In this document: one piece after another, positions 10,057-18,332 of the stretch
How positions within the stretch are numbered: position 1 is the stretch's first letter
Layout of the letters: each line of letters begins with the position of its first letter
Source: Akkermansia sp.
GTDB taxonomy: Bacteria > Verrucomicrobiota > Verrucomicrobiia > Verrucomicrobiales > Akkermansiaceae
NCBI GenBank assembly: GCA_017555205.1
Contig: JAFZGW010000013.1
Location: 310,001 to 374,000 of the forward strand
Reading direction: 5' to 3'
Length of the DNA: 64,000 nt
The notes under the pieces: generated by a model
The model's database searches: none
What the model was told of the DNA's origin: nothing
What the model saw: only the letters and a program-made list of their open reading frames with translations
Made by a program: the position numbers and the translations under genes

Positions 10057-10209
10057 GCCCCTATATTACCTACTTTTTTGGCAGAGATAAAGCCAAATGT
10101 GTGTATCTACGCTCAAATCTACGTTGACGCCGGACTGATTATTGAGCTAAAAGCAGCGCTACCACCCACTGCGGCACAACAATAAATTATCGAAAATCAA
10201 AGCACCCGT

Positions 10210-10225
10210 CATTTGTTTGCAAATG
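10210..10225. repeat. Short inverted repeat upstream of the MFS gene
   Basis: CATTTG (10210-10215) and CAAATG (10220-10225) form a perfect 6-bp inverted repeat with a 4-nt centre. It lies 14 nt upstream of the MFS -35 box and could be an operator. The rest of the ~220 bp between uvrA and the MFS gene shows nothing else that is convincing. Confidence 0.35.
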
Positions 10226-10239
10226 GTTAGCGGGTTAGG

Positions 10240-10268
10240 TTGCGGGCAGAATTGCCGGCGTGTAGAAT
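10240..10268 (+). promoter_or_regulatory. Promoter of the MFS transporter gene
   Basis: TTGCGG (10240-10245)-N17-TAGAAT (10263-10268). The -10 box ends 8 nt before the ATG at 10277, which supports that start over the longer frame beginning at 10217. Confidence 0.66.
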
Positions 10269-10276
10269 GTGGGATT

Positions 10277-11449
10277 ATGGAGAACGGGAAGAGAGTTCAT
10301 TTTGTCATTATATTTCTGCTGGTCAGTTTCAATTTACGGATGAGCTTTTCCGCGGCCGACCCGCTGTTGGTATTGCTGCGAAAAGATTTGGGGCTGGGGG
10401 TGGGAGGGAGCGGTCTGTTCGGCCTGCTGCCGATTATGGCGCTGGGAATAGCGGCTCCGCTTGGTGCAAGGCTTGCTGAGCTAGTGCGCCCACGGTGCCT
10501 GATAGTCTATTCCCTTGCCGCAGCAATTGGCGGGGTAATTTGGCGCAGTTACGGAGGAATACCGGGGCTGTATGGCGGCACCATTACGATTGGACTGGGA
10601 CTGGGGGTAACAGGCTCGATTATTCTCGGCATCGTCAAACAAGAACTACCGAATGATATACCGCAGCTCATGGGAGCTTACACCGCCTGCGTGAGTCTGG
10701 GCACAGCAGTAGGTTCCGGTGCGGCTGACCCGGTAGCACTAGCGCTGGGCGGGTGGAAACCGGGGTTGTTATTCTGGGCATTGCCGCTGCTGGTAGCCGG
10801 GGTATTGTGGGCAGAGTTCATTATCACCACCCCCGAACAACGTAAAGTGCAGCACACGGTTCGAGCCCCGATTACGCCTTTGCTTCGGCAAGCAAAGGCA
10901 TGGTCCGTCAGCTTATTTTACCTTTTTCGAGTAGCCGGAGCCTGGCTATTAATCGTATGGTTGGCGGCACTCATGCGGCGGCGAGGTTTGCCGCTGGTGG
11001 AGTCCGGCCTGGTATTGGCGCTCTCAACAGCGTTCCAGATTCCGGCAGCCTTGCTCAGCAGCCATGCAGCAGAATGGTTGGGCGGTCGCGGCAGGTTAAT
11101 GGTTGCGGGAGTTGCGCTATCAGTTGGCGGGTGTTGGGGGCTGTTGTCTGCACCTCTGAGCTATTGGCCCTGTTTTTCCATAGTGCTGGGGATTGGATTG
11201 GGCAGTATTTTTGCGCTGGGCATGACATTGATTGTGGAAAGCTCGGCGGATGAAGGAACAACGGTAGCACTGTCGGGAATGGCACAAGGTATGGGTTTTG
11301 TGGGCGGTGGTTTGCTGGCTTGGGCAGCCAGCCCGGTCATGCAACTACCGCACCCGGAGCTGTGGATTGCCGGCATTTACTCACTCTTTGCGCTCAGCGG
11401 TCTATACTTCGGACTACGCTGCAATACGCCGGGCGTGTGCCAAGTTTAA
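10277..11449 (+). CDS. MFS transporter, CynX/NimT-like
   Basis: A 390-residue membrane protein with about twelve hydrophobic helices. The N-terminal segment with FRMSF-like Asn-Leu-Arg-Met and DPLLVLLRKDLGL resembles the cyanate/nitroimidazole (CynX/NimT) branch of the major facilitator superfamily, where a short periplasmic stretch after helix 1 precedes LLPIMALGIAAPLGARLA. The substrate is not evident. The start at 10277 is set by the promoter directly upstream. The gene is convergent with lpxK, with only 13 nt between the two stop codons and no obvious terminator hairpin. Confidence 0.84.
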   Translation: MENGKRVHFVIIFLLVSFNLRMSFSAADPLLVLLRKDLGLGVGGSGLFGLLPIMALGIAAPLGARLAELVRPRCLIVYSLAAAIGGVIWRSYGGIPGLYGGTITIGLGLGVTGSIILGIVKQELPNDIPQLMGAYTACVSLGTAVGSGAADPVALALGGWKPGLLFWALPLLVAGVLWAEFIITTPEQRKVQHTVRAPITPLLRQAKAWSVSLFYLFRVAGAWLLIVWLAALMRRRGLPLVESGLVLALSTAFQIPAALLSSHAAEWLGGRGRLMVAGVALSVGGCWGLLSAPLSYWPCFSIVLGIGLGSIFALGMTLIVESSADEGTTVALSGMAQGMGFVGGGLLAWAASPVMQLPHPELWIAGIYSLFALSGLYFGLRCNTPGVCQV

Positions 11450-11462
11450 GCAAAATCGAAAC

Positions 11463-12662
11463 TCAAAGCACGTTGTTACTCCACTGGGGAGCGGGTTGGG
11501 GCTCGGCTAAGCCGCAAATACGGTCAATCATGCGATCCCAGTACTCCTGTCCCTGCTCGATGTCAATCTGAATGCGCAGGAAGTAGATGGGAACTTCCAT
11601 CTCTCCGGGTTTAAGGAAACGCACGGCGTCCTTCTCCGTCGTAACGATTAAATCCATAGCGCGGTCGGCGCAGCGCTCGACGAAGGTTTCCAAATCAGCC
11701 TGATCAAACCAGTAGTGGTCAGGATATCGGCGGCGAATTTCCACATGAGCTCCGAGCTCTTCCACCAAGCCTTCAAAGCTCTCGGGACGAGCGATACCGC
11801 TCATGCAGGCCACATATTTATCTTTCAGGAAGGAAAGCGGTTTGCGCTCGCCGGTAAAGATATTTTCGAGGTAAGAGGGACCGTGGTTAGTTACAACGAT
11901 ATCGGCGGTTTTATTGTACTTACGAATGGTGGAAATCAACTCGCCCTGGGGTTTACCACCACTCTTGGTCAGAATGATGTAGCTGGCACGCGCCAAGCTG
12001 GTGCGGGGTTCACGCATGGTGCCACGCGGCAGTAGTGAGCCGGTACCGAAGGGGAAACCGCAATCCACCAGCACGATGTCAATCTCGTGCTTCAACTTAA
12101 GGTACTGCATACCGTCATCGAGAATGAGGGTGTTGCGCCCCAACTGCTCAATAGCAAAAATACCGGATTTCACGCGGTCTTTATCGACCAGCACCGCCAC
12201 GCCATCAAGATTGCGGGCAAGCATGAAAGGCTCATCACCGGCGTAAAGCGGGCTCAGATAGCGAGTCACACCATCACTGGCAATTTTGGGGAGATTATGA
12301 ACAGGTTTACCGGCGGCGTCAAACCACTCCTGAGGTTCATCGAGCGGTTCACTCTTATAACCGCGGGTCAATATTGCACATTTGCGCCCACGCTCAGCCA
12401 AGGTGCGCGACAGCAGTTCTACAACCGGGGTCTTGCCCGTGCCACCGGCCGTAATATTGCCCACACTTACCACAAATGTTCCCAGATAATGCACCGTCTT
12501 CAAACGCCGGCGGAACAGAAAAAGACGAGTCTTAATCAATATATAAAAGAAGAAGCTTGCAAATCGCAGCACACACTTCATCAACCACGCACGAAAACCA
12601 TGCGCCCGCCCGAACACCACCTCGGTGCCCCACTCAGCGAATTCATCCATGCGCGATTTCAT
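11463..12662 (-). CDS. lpxK: Tetraacyldisaccharide 4'-kinase
   Basis: LpxK phosphorylates the 4' position of the lipid A disaccharide at the inner membrane. The protein has 399 residues, somewhat longer than the usual ~330. It contains a hydrophobic, basic anchor (residues 28-53) and the P-loop [14 protein letters not shown] at about residues 66-79. The [10 protein letters not shown] segment matches the conserved DDGFQ motif. The start at 12662 (MKSRMDEF) is preferred to a longer frame from 12701, because a TTGACA-N17-TAGAAT promoter ends 7 nt before it. Together with waaA it indicates a Kdo-lipid A outer membrane. Confidence 0.93.
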   Translation of the reverse strand: MKSRMDEFAEWGTEVVFGRAHGFRAWLMKCVLRFASFFFYILIKTRLFLFRRRLKTVHYLGTFVVSVGNITAGGTGKTPVVELLSRTLAERGRKCAILTRGYKSEPLDEPQEWFDAAGKPVHNLPKIASDGVTRYLSPLYAGDEPFMLARNLDGVAVLVDKDRVKSGIFAIEQLGRNTLILDDGMQYLKLKHEIDIVLVDCGFPFGTGSLLPRGTMREPRTSLARASYIILTKSGGKPQGELISTIRKYNKTADIVVTNHGPSYLENIFTGERKPLSFLKDKYVACMSGIARPESFEGLVEELGAHVEIRRRYPDHYWFDQADLETFVERCADRAMDLIVTTEKDAVRFLKPGEMEVPIYFLRIQIDIEQGQEYWDRMIDRICGLAEPQPAPQWSNNVL

Positions 12663-12669
12663 GACGGTT

Positions 12670-12698
12670 ATTCTACTCCTCTCATCCTCACATGTCAA
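12670..12698 (-). promoter_or_regulatory. lpxK promoter
   Basis: A perfect TTGACA (12693-12698), 17 nt, then TAGAAT (12670-12675), ending 7 nt before the ATG at 12662. A GAGGAG in the spacer imitates a ribosome binding site but would not be in the transcript. Confidence 0.75.
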
Positions 12699-12832
12699 CA
12701 TAGAAGATACGGAAAAATTAAATATCTCGAAGCCGCCGCGAAAAGCTGGTTCATGAATTCCCGGAAATACAACAAGGGGGAATCGTACAAAGGGACAATT
12801 TTATACAACTTTACGCTGCACGCAGTGGGTAC

Positions 12833-12861
12833 TTGACAGAAGAGGTGATTTATCCTATCAT
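12833..12861 (+). promoter_or_regulatory. Promoter of the KH-protein/priA operon
   Basis: TTGACA (12833-12838)-N17-TATCAT (12856-12861). Transcription is expected to start near 12868, giving a short leader of about 17 nt before the ATG at 12885 and excluding the GTG at 12864. Confidence 0.72.
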
Positions 12862-12884
12862 AAGTGCAACAGTTCGCCCCGTTC

Positions 12885-13166
12885 ATGCAGAAACTCACAG
12901 AATCCATCAGCAAGTACCTTCTCGCCGTTGTCAGTCCGCTCATTAAGAACCCGGACAAGGCAGAGCTCCGCGTAGCCGCCAATGAAGAAGAGCGAATTCT
13001 GCGCCTGCGCTTAGTTCTGGAACCGGTGGATATTGCCCGTATCATCGGCAGAAACGGCATGACGGCCTCGGCTATTCGCTCATTGGCGAAAGCAGCCGGC
13101 GATAAGGCAAATGCCAAAGTGATTGTGCACATTCTCTCACGCGAAGAGCTGGAGGAGGCAAGCTGA
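12885..13166 (+). CDS. KhpA-like KH-domain RNA-binding protein
   Basis: A small protein of 93 residues with a single KH domain. The GxxG loop is visible as IIGRNGMTASAIRSL near residue 50, and the family pattern of YLLAVVSPLIKNPDKAEL at the N terminus matches KhpA (YlqC). Such proteins bind many RNAs and affect cell division or translation in Gram-positive bacteria; the role here is inferred from the family. The start at 12885 is set by the upstream promoter. priA begins 18 nt after its stop codon, so the two probably form an operon. Confidence 0.87.
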   Translation: MQKLTESISKYLLAVVSPLIKNPDKAELRVAANEEERILRLRLVLEPVDIARIIGRNGMTASAIRSLAKAAGDKANAKVIVHILSREELEEAS

Positions 13167-13184
13167 CCACGTTTTCTAACGGCC

Positions 13185-15437
13185 ATGCAGCAGGCCCTGT
13201 TTCAAGATGATGCCGTGCACCTTGCCGCCCGAGTGCTGATGGACGGCATGAATGATATGGTGCTGGACTACGCTATTCCGGCCGATATGAATGGGGTAGC
13301 ACGCGGCAGTCGAGTAGAGGTTCCGCTGCGCAGCCGCTCCACTACCGGCACAGTTATCAACTTAGTAGAACCGGATGCTGAGTGGGGGCACCGCTTAAAA
13401 CCCCTGACACGGCTGATAGATGACACACCTGCCGTCAGCCCGCAGCTCATGGATTTAGCCGAATGGGCGGCCCGATATTACGCAGTGCCGGTGGAGCAAA
13501 TGATACGTTGCATTGTTCCCGAACCGGTACGACGCGAGCGACATGAGGAAAAGACGCGCAAGGTGGCTGTTTTGCTGAAATGGCCGGATGACGATACGCT
13601 CAACAAAATCAATGCGCGCGCACCTCGACAAGCCGCCGTACTGCGCTACCTGCACAACGGTGAGAGCAAGCGCGAACCCTTGGCCGATCTTGGCGGTACT
13701 GCCGCCCTGCCCGCCTGCCGGGCGCTGGAAAGCAAGGGGTACATACGTATAGAAGAGGAAGCGGTACACCGTGACCCGGCAGGCAATGAAGAATTTGCCC
13801 CTTCAGCTCCGCTGGAGCTGAACGAAGAACAAGCCGCAGCCCTTGAGAGTATCATAGCCGCATGTGATAAGGCAGAAAGTCAACCGATGCTCTTGCAAGG
13901 TGTCACCGGTTCGGGAAAAACAGAAGTTTACCTGCAAGCGGCCGCCCATGTCATGAAGAGTGGGCGCGGTGTGCTCATACTTGTACCCGAAATATCGCTC
14001 ACCCCCCAAACAATGGCACGCTTCAAGAGCCGATTTGCCGACACACCGGGAGCAGTTGCCATATTGCACAGCGCTATGAGCGATGGTGAGCGCTTTGACG
14101 AATGGCACGCCATTCACCGCGGGCGCGCCCGCATAGCCATAGGCCCCAGATCTGCTCTATTCGCGCCGGTGCAAAAGCTCGGGCTAATCATAGTGGATGA
14201 AGAGCACGATTCTTCATACAAGCAGGAAAACGCCCCTCGCTACCATGGCAGAGATTTGGCAGTACTGCGAGCTCGCATGGAGGGCGCTACCGTTGTGCTG
14301 GGCTCTGCCACCCCCTCACTCGAAAGCCTGCACAATGTCAACTGCGGTAAATATACAATGCTGCGCATGGAAAAGCGAGCAGATGGTCAACGACTGCCGC
14401 TCACCCGAGTGCTCGATATGCGCAGTGAACCAAAGGATAAGCGGAATTTGGGGATATTGTCGGAGCGCCTGCGCATGGCTATTGAAGACCGACTGCACAA
14501 AGGTGAGCAAACAATATTGCTGCTCAATCGGCGAGGTTTTGCCCGTGCTCTTCAATGCCCGGACTGCGGTCACGTTGTAGCCTGCGAACACTGCGCGCTC
14601 CCCCTCACCTACCATGCAACGGAAAACAGGCTCATTTGCCACCTGTGCGGGTTCCGCGCTGTAGTGCCGCGCAGCTGTCCCGAATGCCACGAAAAGAATA
14701 TACTGCTGGAGGGGTACGGCACCCAAAAAGTTGAACGAGTACTGCGAAACTGTTTCCCCAAAGCCCGATTGCAAAGAGTGGATGCCGATGTGACGGCTCG
14801 TAAAAATGCACTGCGTGACATATTGGCTGATTTTCGAGCCCACCGTATCGACATATTGCTGGGCACGCAAATGATATCAAAAGGCTTGGATTTCCCCGGG
14901 GTGACTTTGGTGGGCGTGCTGAATGCGGATTTGGGCCTGTGTATACCGGATCCGCGTGCCGCTGAGAGAACGTTCCAATTGCTTACTCAGGTGGCAGGTC
15001 GAGCCGGACGTGGTGACATAGACGGCGAAGTGATTATTCAAACCTACACACCGCACGCAGCGGCTATTCAATATGCGCGCCGACACGATACGGACGGATT
15101 CGCAGAAAACGAGCTTGGTCTGCGCAGGCAATTCAATTTCCCGCCGTACCGCCACTTAGCTGTACTCACGGTGCGCTCACCTCAGGAGGAGCTGGCTGAT
15201 TTCTCCCTGCGAACCCTCCACAAGCGATTACTCGCGGTATTGCCGCCGGGAATGGAAATAACCGACCCGGCTCCGGCTCCTATAGCCAAGGCGCATGGGC
15301 AATTCCGATTCCAATGCACACTCAATGCACTGAGTGCCAGAAATATAGCAGACATTGTATCGAGGGAAATATCCCGACTCAACGTTGGGGATGATATCAC
15401 CATCACGCTCGATATAGATGCCTACAGTTTCATGTAA
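13185..15437 (+). CDS. priA: Primosomal protein N' (replication restart helicase)
   Basis: PriA reloads the replisome at stalled forks as a 3'-5' DNA helicase. The protein has 750 residues. The N-terminal DNA-binding domain is followed by Walker A GVTGSGKTE near residue 239, the DEEH box near residue 338 and helicase motifs including GSATPSLES and QVAGRAGRGD. The zinc-binding region has paired CxxC motifs (CPDCGHVVACEHC and CHLCGF with CPEC), as expected for PriA. It is the second gene after the KH protein. An inverted repeat begins 10 nt after the stop codon. Confidence 0.96.
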   Translation: MQQALFQDDAVHLAARVLMDGMNDMVLDYAIPADMNGVARGSRVEVPLRSRSTTGTVINLVEPDAEWGHRLKPLTRLIDDTPAVSPQLMDLAEWAARYYAVPVEQMIRCIVPEPVRRERHEEKTRKVAVLLKWPDDDTLNKINARAPRQAAVLRYLHNGESKREPLADLGGTAALPACRALESKGYIRIEEEAVHRDPAGNEEFAPSAPLELNEEQAAALESIIAACDKAESQPMLLQGVTGSGKTEVYLQAAAHVMKSGRGVLILVPEISLTPQTMARFKSRFADTPGAVAILHSAMSDGERFDEWHAIHRGRARIAIGPRSALFAPVQKLGLIIVDEEHDSSYKQENAPRYHGRDLAVLRARMEGATVVLGSATPSLESLHNVNCGKYTMLRMEKRADGQRLPLTRVLDMRSEPKDKRNLGILSERLRMAIEDRLHKGEQTILLLNRRGFARALQCPDCGHVVACEHCALPLTYHATENRLICHLCGFRAVVPRSCPECHEKNILLEGYGTQKVERVLRNCFPKARLQRVDADVTARKNALRDILADFRAHRIDILLGTQMISKGLDFPGVTLVGVLNADLGLCIPDPRAAERTFQLLTQVAGRAGRGDIDGEVIIQTYTPHAAAIQYARRHDTDGFAENELGLRRQFNFPPYRHLAVLTVRSPQEELADFSLRTLHKRLLAVLPPGMEITDPAPAPIAKAHGQFRFQCTLNALSARNIADIVSREISRLNVGDDITITLDIDAYSFM

Positions 15438-15441
15438 AATC

Positions 15442-15492
15442 AAAAAAGAACCGCTGAGCTAACCGGGGTAGTCGGTAAAAGCTCAGCGGTTC
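15442..15492 (-). terminator. Intrinsic terminator of the His-rich protein gene, also facing priA
   Basis: A perfect 12-bp stem (15448-15459 with 15481-15492) is followed on the minus strand by six T. On the plus strand it stands just after priA but lacks a T-tract. Confidence 0.8.
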
Positions 15493-15554
15493 CGTGTTGT
15501 GGCTATGTCAGCCGTTGTTGGTGGGTCTTCCATTCGTGTAATCAGTTAGGGGTT

Positions 15555-15845
15555 TCAGCGGCGGTTGCGACGGTCATCCTTTCGGGCTACGAAGTGGTGG
15601 CGGTCATCGTGGCGGCGAACCTCAACCTTGCGGTGGTCGTTGTGGCGCAGGTTTTTCTTCTTTACTACTTTTACCACTTTCTTATGGGAATCATGGTGGC
15701 AGCAGTCATCTTCATTCAGAGATACATTCACCTTACCGTGGGCTAAGTCCAGTTTCAGGGATACCTCTGCGGCGCTTGCCTGCATGCTTACCATACCCAG
15801 TACCATTACCGCTACAGCGGCCAACTTTGCGAATTGTTTTTTCAT
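15555..15845 (-). CDS. Small secreted basic His-rich protein
   Basis: A 96-residue protein with a clear signal peptide (MKKQ start, hydrophobic core, cleavage likely after ASA near residue 26). The mature part has an amphipathic KLDLAHGKVNVSL segment, then CCHHDSH, and a tail very rich in Lys, Arg, His and Asp. The CCHHDSH cluster could bind metal ions. I do not recognise a family. A longer frame upstream to 15911 is rejected because it would bury the signal peptide. No clear promoter was found in the AT-rich upstream ~120 bp. It ends at a strong terminator. Confidence 0.68.
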   Translation of the reverse strand: MKKQFAKLAAVAVMVLGMVSMQASAAEVSLKLDLAHGKVNVSLNEDDCCHHDSHKKVVKVVKKKNLRHNDHRKVEVRRHDDRHHFVARKDDRRNRR

Positions 15846-15965
15846 TTGTCTGTGTCTTTCTATCTGTTTATTGTTGCGGGCCTCAGCGTGGGCCTCTGTA
15901 TTCAAAGACACATGTAAACGGCCATTTGTTCAAATAAAGTTTTATTTTTTTAATTTTTATTTGTT

Positions 15966-16676
15966 TTAAACTTTATTTTTATCCAGAAAAGCGGTACGGT
16001 CAGCGTAATCGAGAGCAAAATTTTCGGCGAAGTGGTGTCTATCATGCCACGTAGCCTGAGGGTTTTCAGCCACCATCTGTTCATACTCCCAGGGTAGCAA
16101 ATCGGAGTCGAAAAGGTCTATATCATCAAAAATAGCCTCGCACCTGCGCTCATTCACAATATCAGACACCACTTCTCGTTCAGCATTCGAAAGAGGTGCC
16201 AGTTGTACCCGCCCTTTGCCCATAGGGTCGTAGCAGAGGTGGAAAAAGATAGATTCTACGGGTAAATAATACGGACGCTGAATGACAACACGCAAATAGG
16301 CCGGCAACAGATAACAGAAGGCCTCGGGTTCTAAGTACGACAAACAATCTTCGCAAGCCCACAACAACTCAGGCCTGATGGCTTGCCAATAGGTGCGCGG
16401 CGTGGTATCTCGGGCATTTATATGCGCCTTCACCTTTACCGGGCGATAATCATCCTCGGCATATCCCCCGAGCAATAAATCGATACGCGGTGGGCAGGTA
16501 CGTGTGCGAAAAGCGCTCTCAAGTCTATTGAGCAAATCGAGCCATCGAGGGGAAAGTTCCCTTATAGGATACTTTGCGAGTTTTTCGCGCCCCAGGTTCA
16601 GTCCATGGGCAACCGCCCTCTCATGCAAAGCAAGCTCCTCTTTTTCCCAAGCATCTAGAGTCGGCAACTTAGACAT
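15966..16676 (-). CDS. DUF6714-like hypothetical protein
   Basis: A soluble protein of 236 residues. The middle part, with a block of the type W-x-A-I-RPELL-(x)n-LSYLEPEAFCYLLPAYL, resembles the DUF6714 family of uncharacterised proteins in which a tyrosine- and leucine-rich segment of this type recurs. The C terminus is acidic with aromatic residues. No signal or membrane segment is present. It lies directly behind the terminator of folD, with its start codon only 8 nt from the T-tract and no promoter visible, so it may be expressed by read-through. The assignment rests on pattern memory and is moderate. Confidence 0.66.
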   Translation of the reverse strand: MSKLPTLDAWEKEELALHERAVAHGLNLGREKLAKYPIRELSPRWLDLLNRLESAFRTRTCPPRIDLLLGGYAEDDYRPVKVKAHINARDTTPRTYWQAIRPELLWACEDCLSYLEPEAFCYLLPAYLRVVIQRPYYLPVESIFFHLCYDPMGKGRVQLAPLSNAEREVVSDIVNERRCEAIFDDIDLFDSDLLPWEYEQMVAENPQATWHDRHHFAENFALDYADRTAFLDKNKV

Positions 16677-16684
16677 AGGCCCAT

Positions 16685-16718
16685 AAAAAAGCCACCTGTC
16701 ACAAAAGGGACAGGTGGC
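16685..16718 (-). terminator. folD terminator, placed against the next gene
   Basis: A perfect 10-bp stem (16691-16700 with 16709-16718), 8-nt loop, followed on the minus strand by TTTTTT. The start codon of the DUF6714-like gene is 8 nt further on. Confidence 0.85.
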
Positions 16719-16732
16719 GACTCAGAAAAAAA

Positions 16733-17611
16733 TCAGCGTGTAAGCTGGCGGCAGGCCTTCACCGTATTTGCCATGAGCATGGCAATAGTCATGGGACCTA
16801 CGCCACCGGGTACGGGAGTGATAGCGGAGCACTTGTCCTTCACAGCCTCGTAATCCACATCGCCCACAATGCGGTAACCACGCGGGCGGGAGGAATCCGC
16901 TATACGGTTGATACCGACATCCAACACCACGGCGCCCTCCTTCACATAATCCGCATTTACCATCTCGGGACGTCCGACGGCAGCTACAATAATATCCGCC
17001 GTGCGGCACAGCCCGGGCAAATCAGCCGTACGAGAATGTGCAATAGTAACGGTGGCATTTGCCTTCTTGCTCACCAGCAAGTTCGCCATAGGTTTACCTA
17101 CAATCATGCTGCGCCCAATCACAACGGCATGCTTGCCGGCCGTAGATATGCCGTAGGCCTTCAGCAGCTCCATGCAACCCAATGGTGTGCAGGGCACAAA
17201 CCCCTCTTCATCCTCAAGCACAAGCTTGGCTACATTGGCAGGGTGGAATCCATCCACATCCTTACGCGGATCAATGTTCAAAATAACGGCCTCTTCATCA
17301 ATGTGAGCAGGAGGCGGGCTCTGCACTAAAATACCATGAATGCGCTCATCTGCATTGAGCTGATGAATGAGCTCCACAAGTTGCTCTTGAGTGGTATCAG
17401 CCGGTAATTCCCATTTCTGGGAATAAAGCCCGAGCTCTTCGCAAGCGCGCACCTTTGAACCGACATACACCTGAGAGGCCGGATCTTCCCCCACCAACAC
17501 CACGGCAAGACCAGGGGTCTTGCCCAGTGCTTTCAATTCAGCAATCTCCTCAGCGAGCTTCTCACGAATTTTGCAAGCCACTTCCTTGCCGTCAATAATG
17601 GTCGTAGACAT
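16733..17611 (-). CDS. folD: Bifunctional methylenetetrahydrofolate dehydrogenase/cyclohydrolase
   Basis: FolD interconverts 5,10-methylene- and 10-formyl-tetrahydrofolate in one-carbon metabolism. The 292-residue protein has the catalytic YVGSK segment (Tyr and Lys of the YxxxK motif near residues 51-55), the [10 protein letters not shown] loop, the [14 protein letters not shown] cofactor motif and the C-terminal [18 protein letters not shown] signature. The start at 17611 (MSTTIIDGK) is the family position. It lies 4 nt downstream of the acyltransferase gene and forms the end of the secretin operon. A strong terminator follows the stop codon. Confidence 0.96.
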   Translation of the reverse strand: MSTTIIDGKEVACKIREKLAEEIAELKALGKTPGLAVVLVGEDPASQVYVGSKVRACEELGLYSQKWELPADTTQEQLVELIHQLNADERIHGILVQSPPPAHIDEEAVILNIDPRKDVDGFHPANVAKLVLEDEEGFVPCTPLGCMELLKAYGISTAGKHAVVIGRSMIVGKPMANLLVSKKANATVTIAHSRTADLPGLCRTADIIVAAVGRPEMVNADYVKEGAVVLDVGINRIADSSRPRGYRIVGDVDYEAVKDKCSAITPVPGGVGPMTIAMLMANTVKACRQLTR

Positions 17612-17615
17612 AAAC

Positions 17616-18302
17616 TTATTTATTTTCTTCAATTTCAAGCGGACCGAAATCGGGGGAACCATGAGCCAACGCCTGTTCTACCATACGGCAGTACTCCTCC
17701 TGCTGCTCGTCGGTGATATCTGCCGGCACATATATTCTCTTTCCCCATGTAATGGTTACTTTGGAAAAAGGTTTAGGGATAACAAAACCATCCCAAGCCT
17801 TTCCAATGCGCCAATAAGATGAATAGCTCACGCAAGCAGGTATGATGGGGTAGCCGCTCAAGGAAGCCAGGCGCACCACACCCGGACGACACTTATAGAT
17901 AGGACCTTTCGGGCCGTCCGGTGTTATACACATGCAGCAGCCGTCCTCCAGCTCACGCACCATGTCGCGAAAACCGGCAGCTCCGCGCCGATGGCTGGAG
18001 CCACGCACGGCGCGCATGCCGTAGTTCTTAACGACGGTGGCAAGCATAGCGCCATCTTTGCTGGCACTGGTAAGCATGCTCATGGGAAGGCGTCCCTTCA
18101 CCACATAGCGGTATACATGGCAAGGAGCAAATACGCGGTTGTGCCAAAGTGCAATGATGCATTGATAATCACCCCACGGGTCATCAGGTCCGTTAAGATT
18201 GACTATCTTTTTGCGAAGAGTACTGCACACGCCGGCAATGAAAGCCCAGACCAGATTACCTACCGGAACGGTCCACCATTTCTTTCTAACTTCATTGGAC
18301 AT
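17616..18302 (-). CDS. DUF374 lysophospholipid acyltransferase-like protein
   Basis: A 228-residue protein with one N-terminal hydrophobic segment. The blocks [33 protein letters not shown] and TPDGPKGP are the signature of the DUF374 acyltransferase group, related to the enzymes that add acyl chains to lipids of the inner membrane or lipid A. The precise acceptor is unknown. The ATG at 18302 is preferred to the TTG at 18308. It is tightly packed between the membrane protein gene upstream and folD downstream, consistent with one operon. Confidence 0.85.
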   Translation of the reverse strand: MSNEVRKKWWTVPVGNLVWAFIAGVCSTLRKKIVNLNGPDDPWGDYQCIIALWHNRVFAPCHVYRYVVKGRLPMSMLTSASKDGAMLATVVKNYGMRAVRGSSHRRGAAGFRDMVRELEDGCCMCITPDGPKGPIYKCRPGVVRLASLSGYPIIPACVSYSSYWRIGKAWDGFVIPKPFSKVTITWGKRIYVPADITDEQQEEYCRMVEQALAHGSPDFGPLEIEENK

Positions 18303-18332
18303 AGGCAATAACGGACAACCGCGCTACGTTGT

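Noticed and set aside
10003..10185. A 60-residue frame over the uvrA start and the intergenic region
   Set aside because: Half of it is antisense to uvrA and there is no promoter with good spacing or domain.
12676..12692. GAGGAG upstream of lpxK as a ribosome binding site
   Set aside because: It lies in the spacer of a TTGACA-N17-TAGAAT promoter and 13 nt from the ATG, so it should not be in the mRNA.
13646..13855. Short minus-strand frames inside priA
   Set aside because: They are antisense to PriA and show no coding evidence; many similar frames occur across the window.
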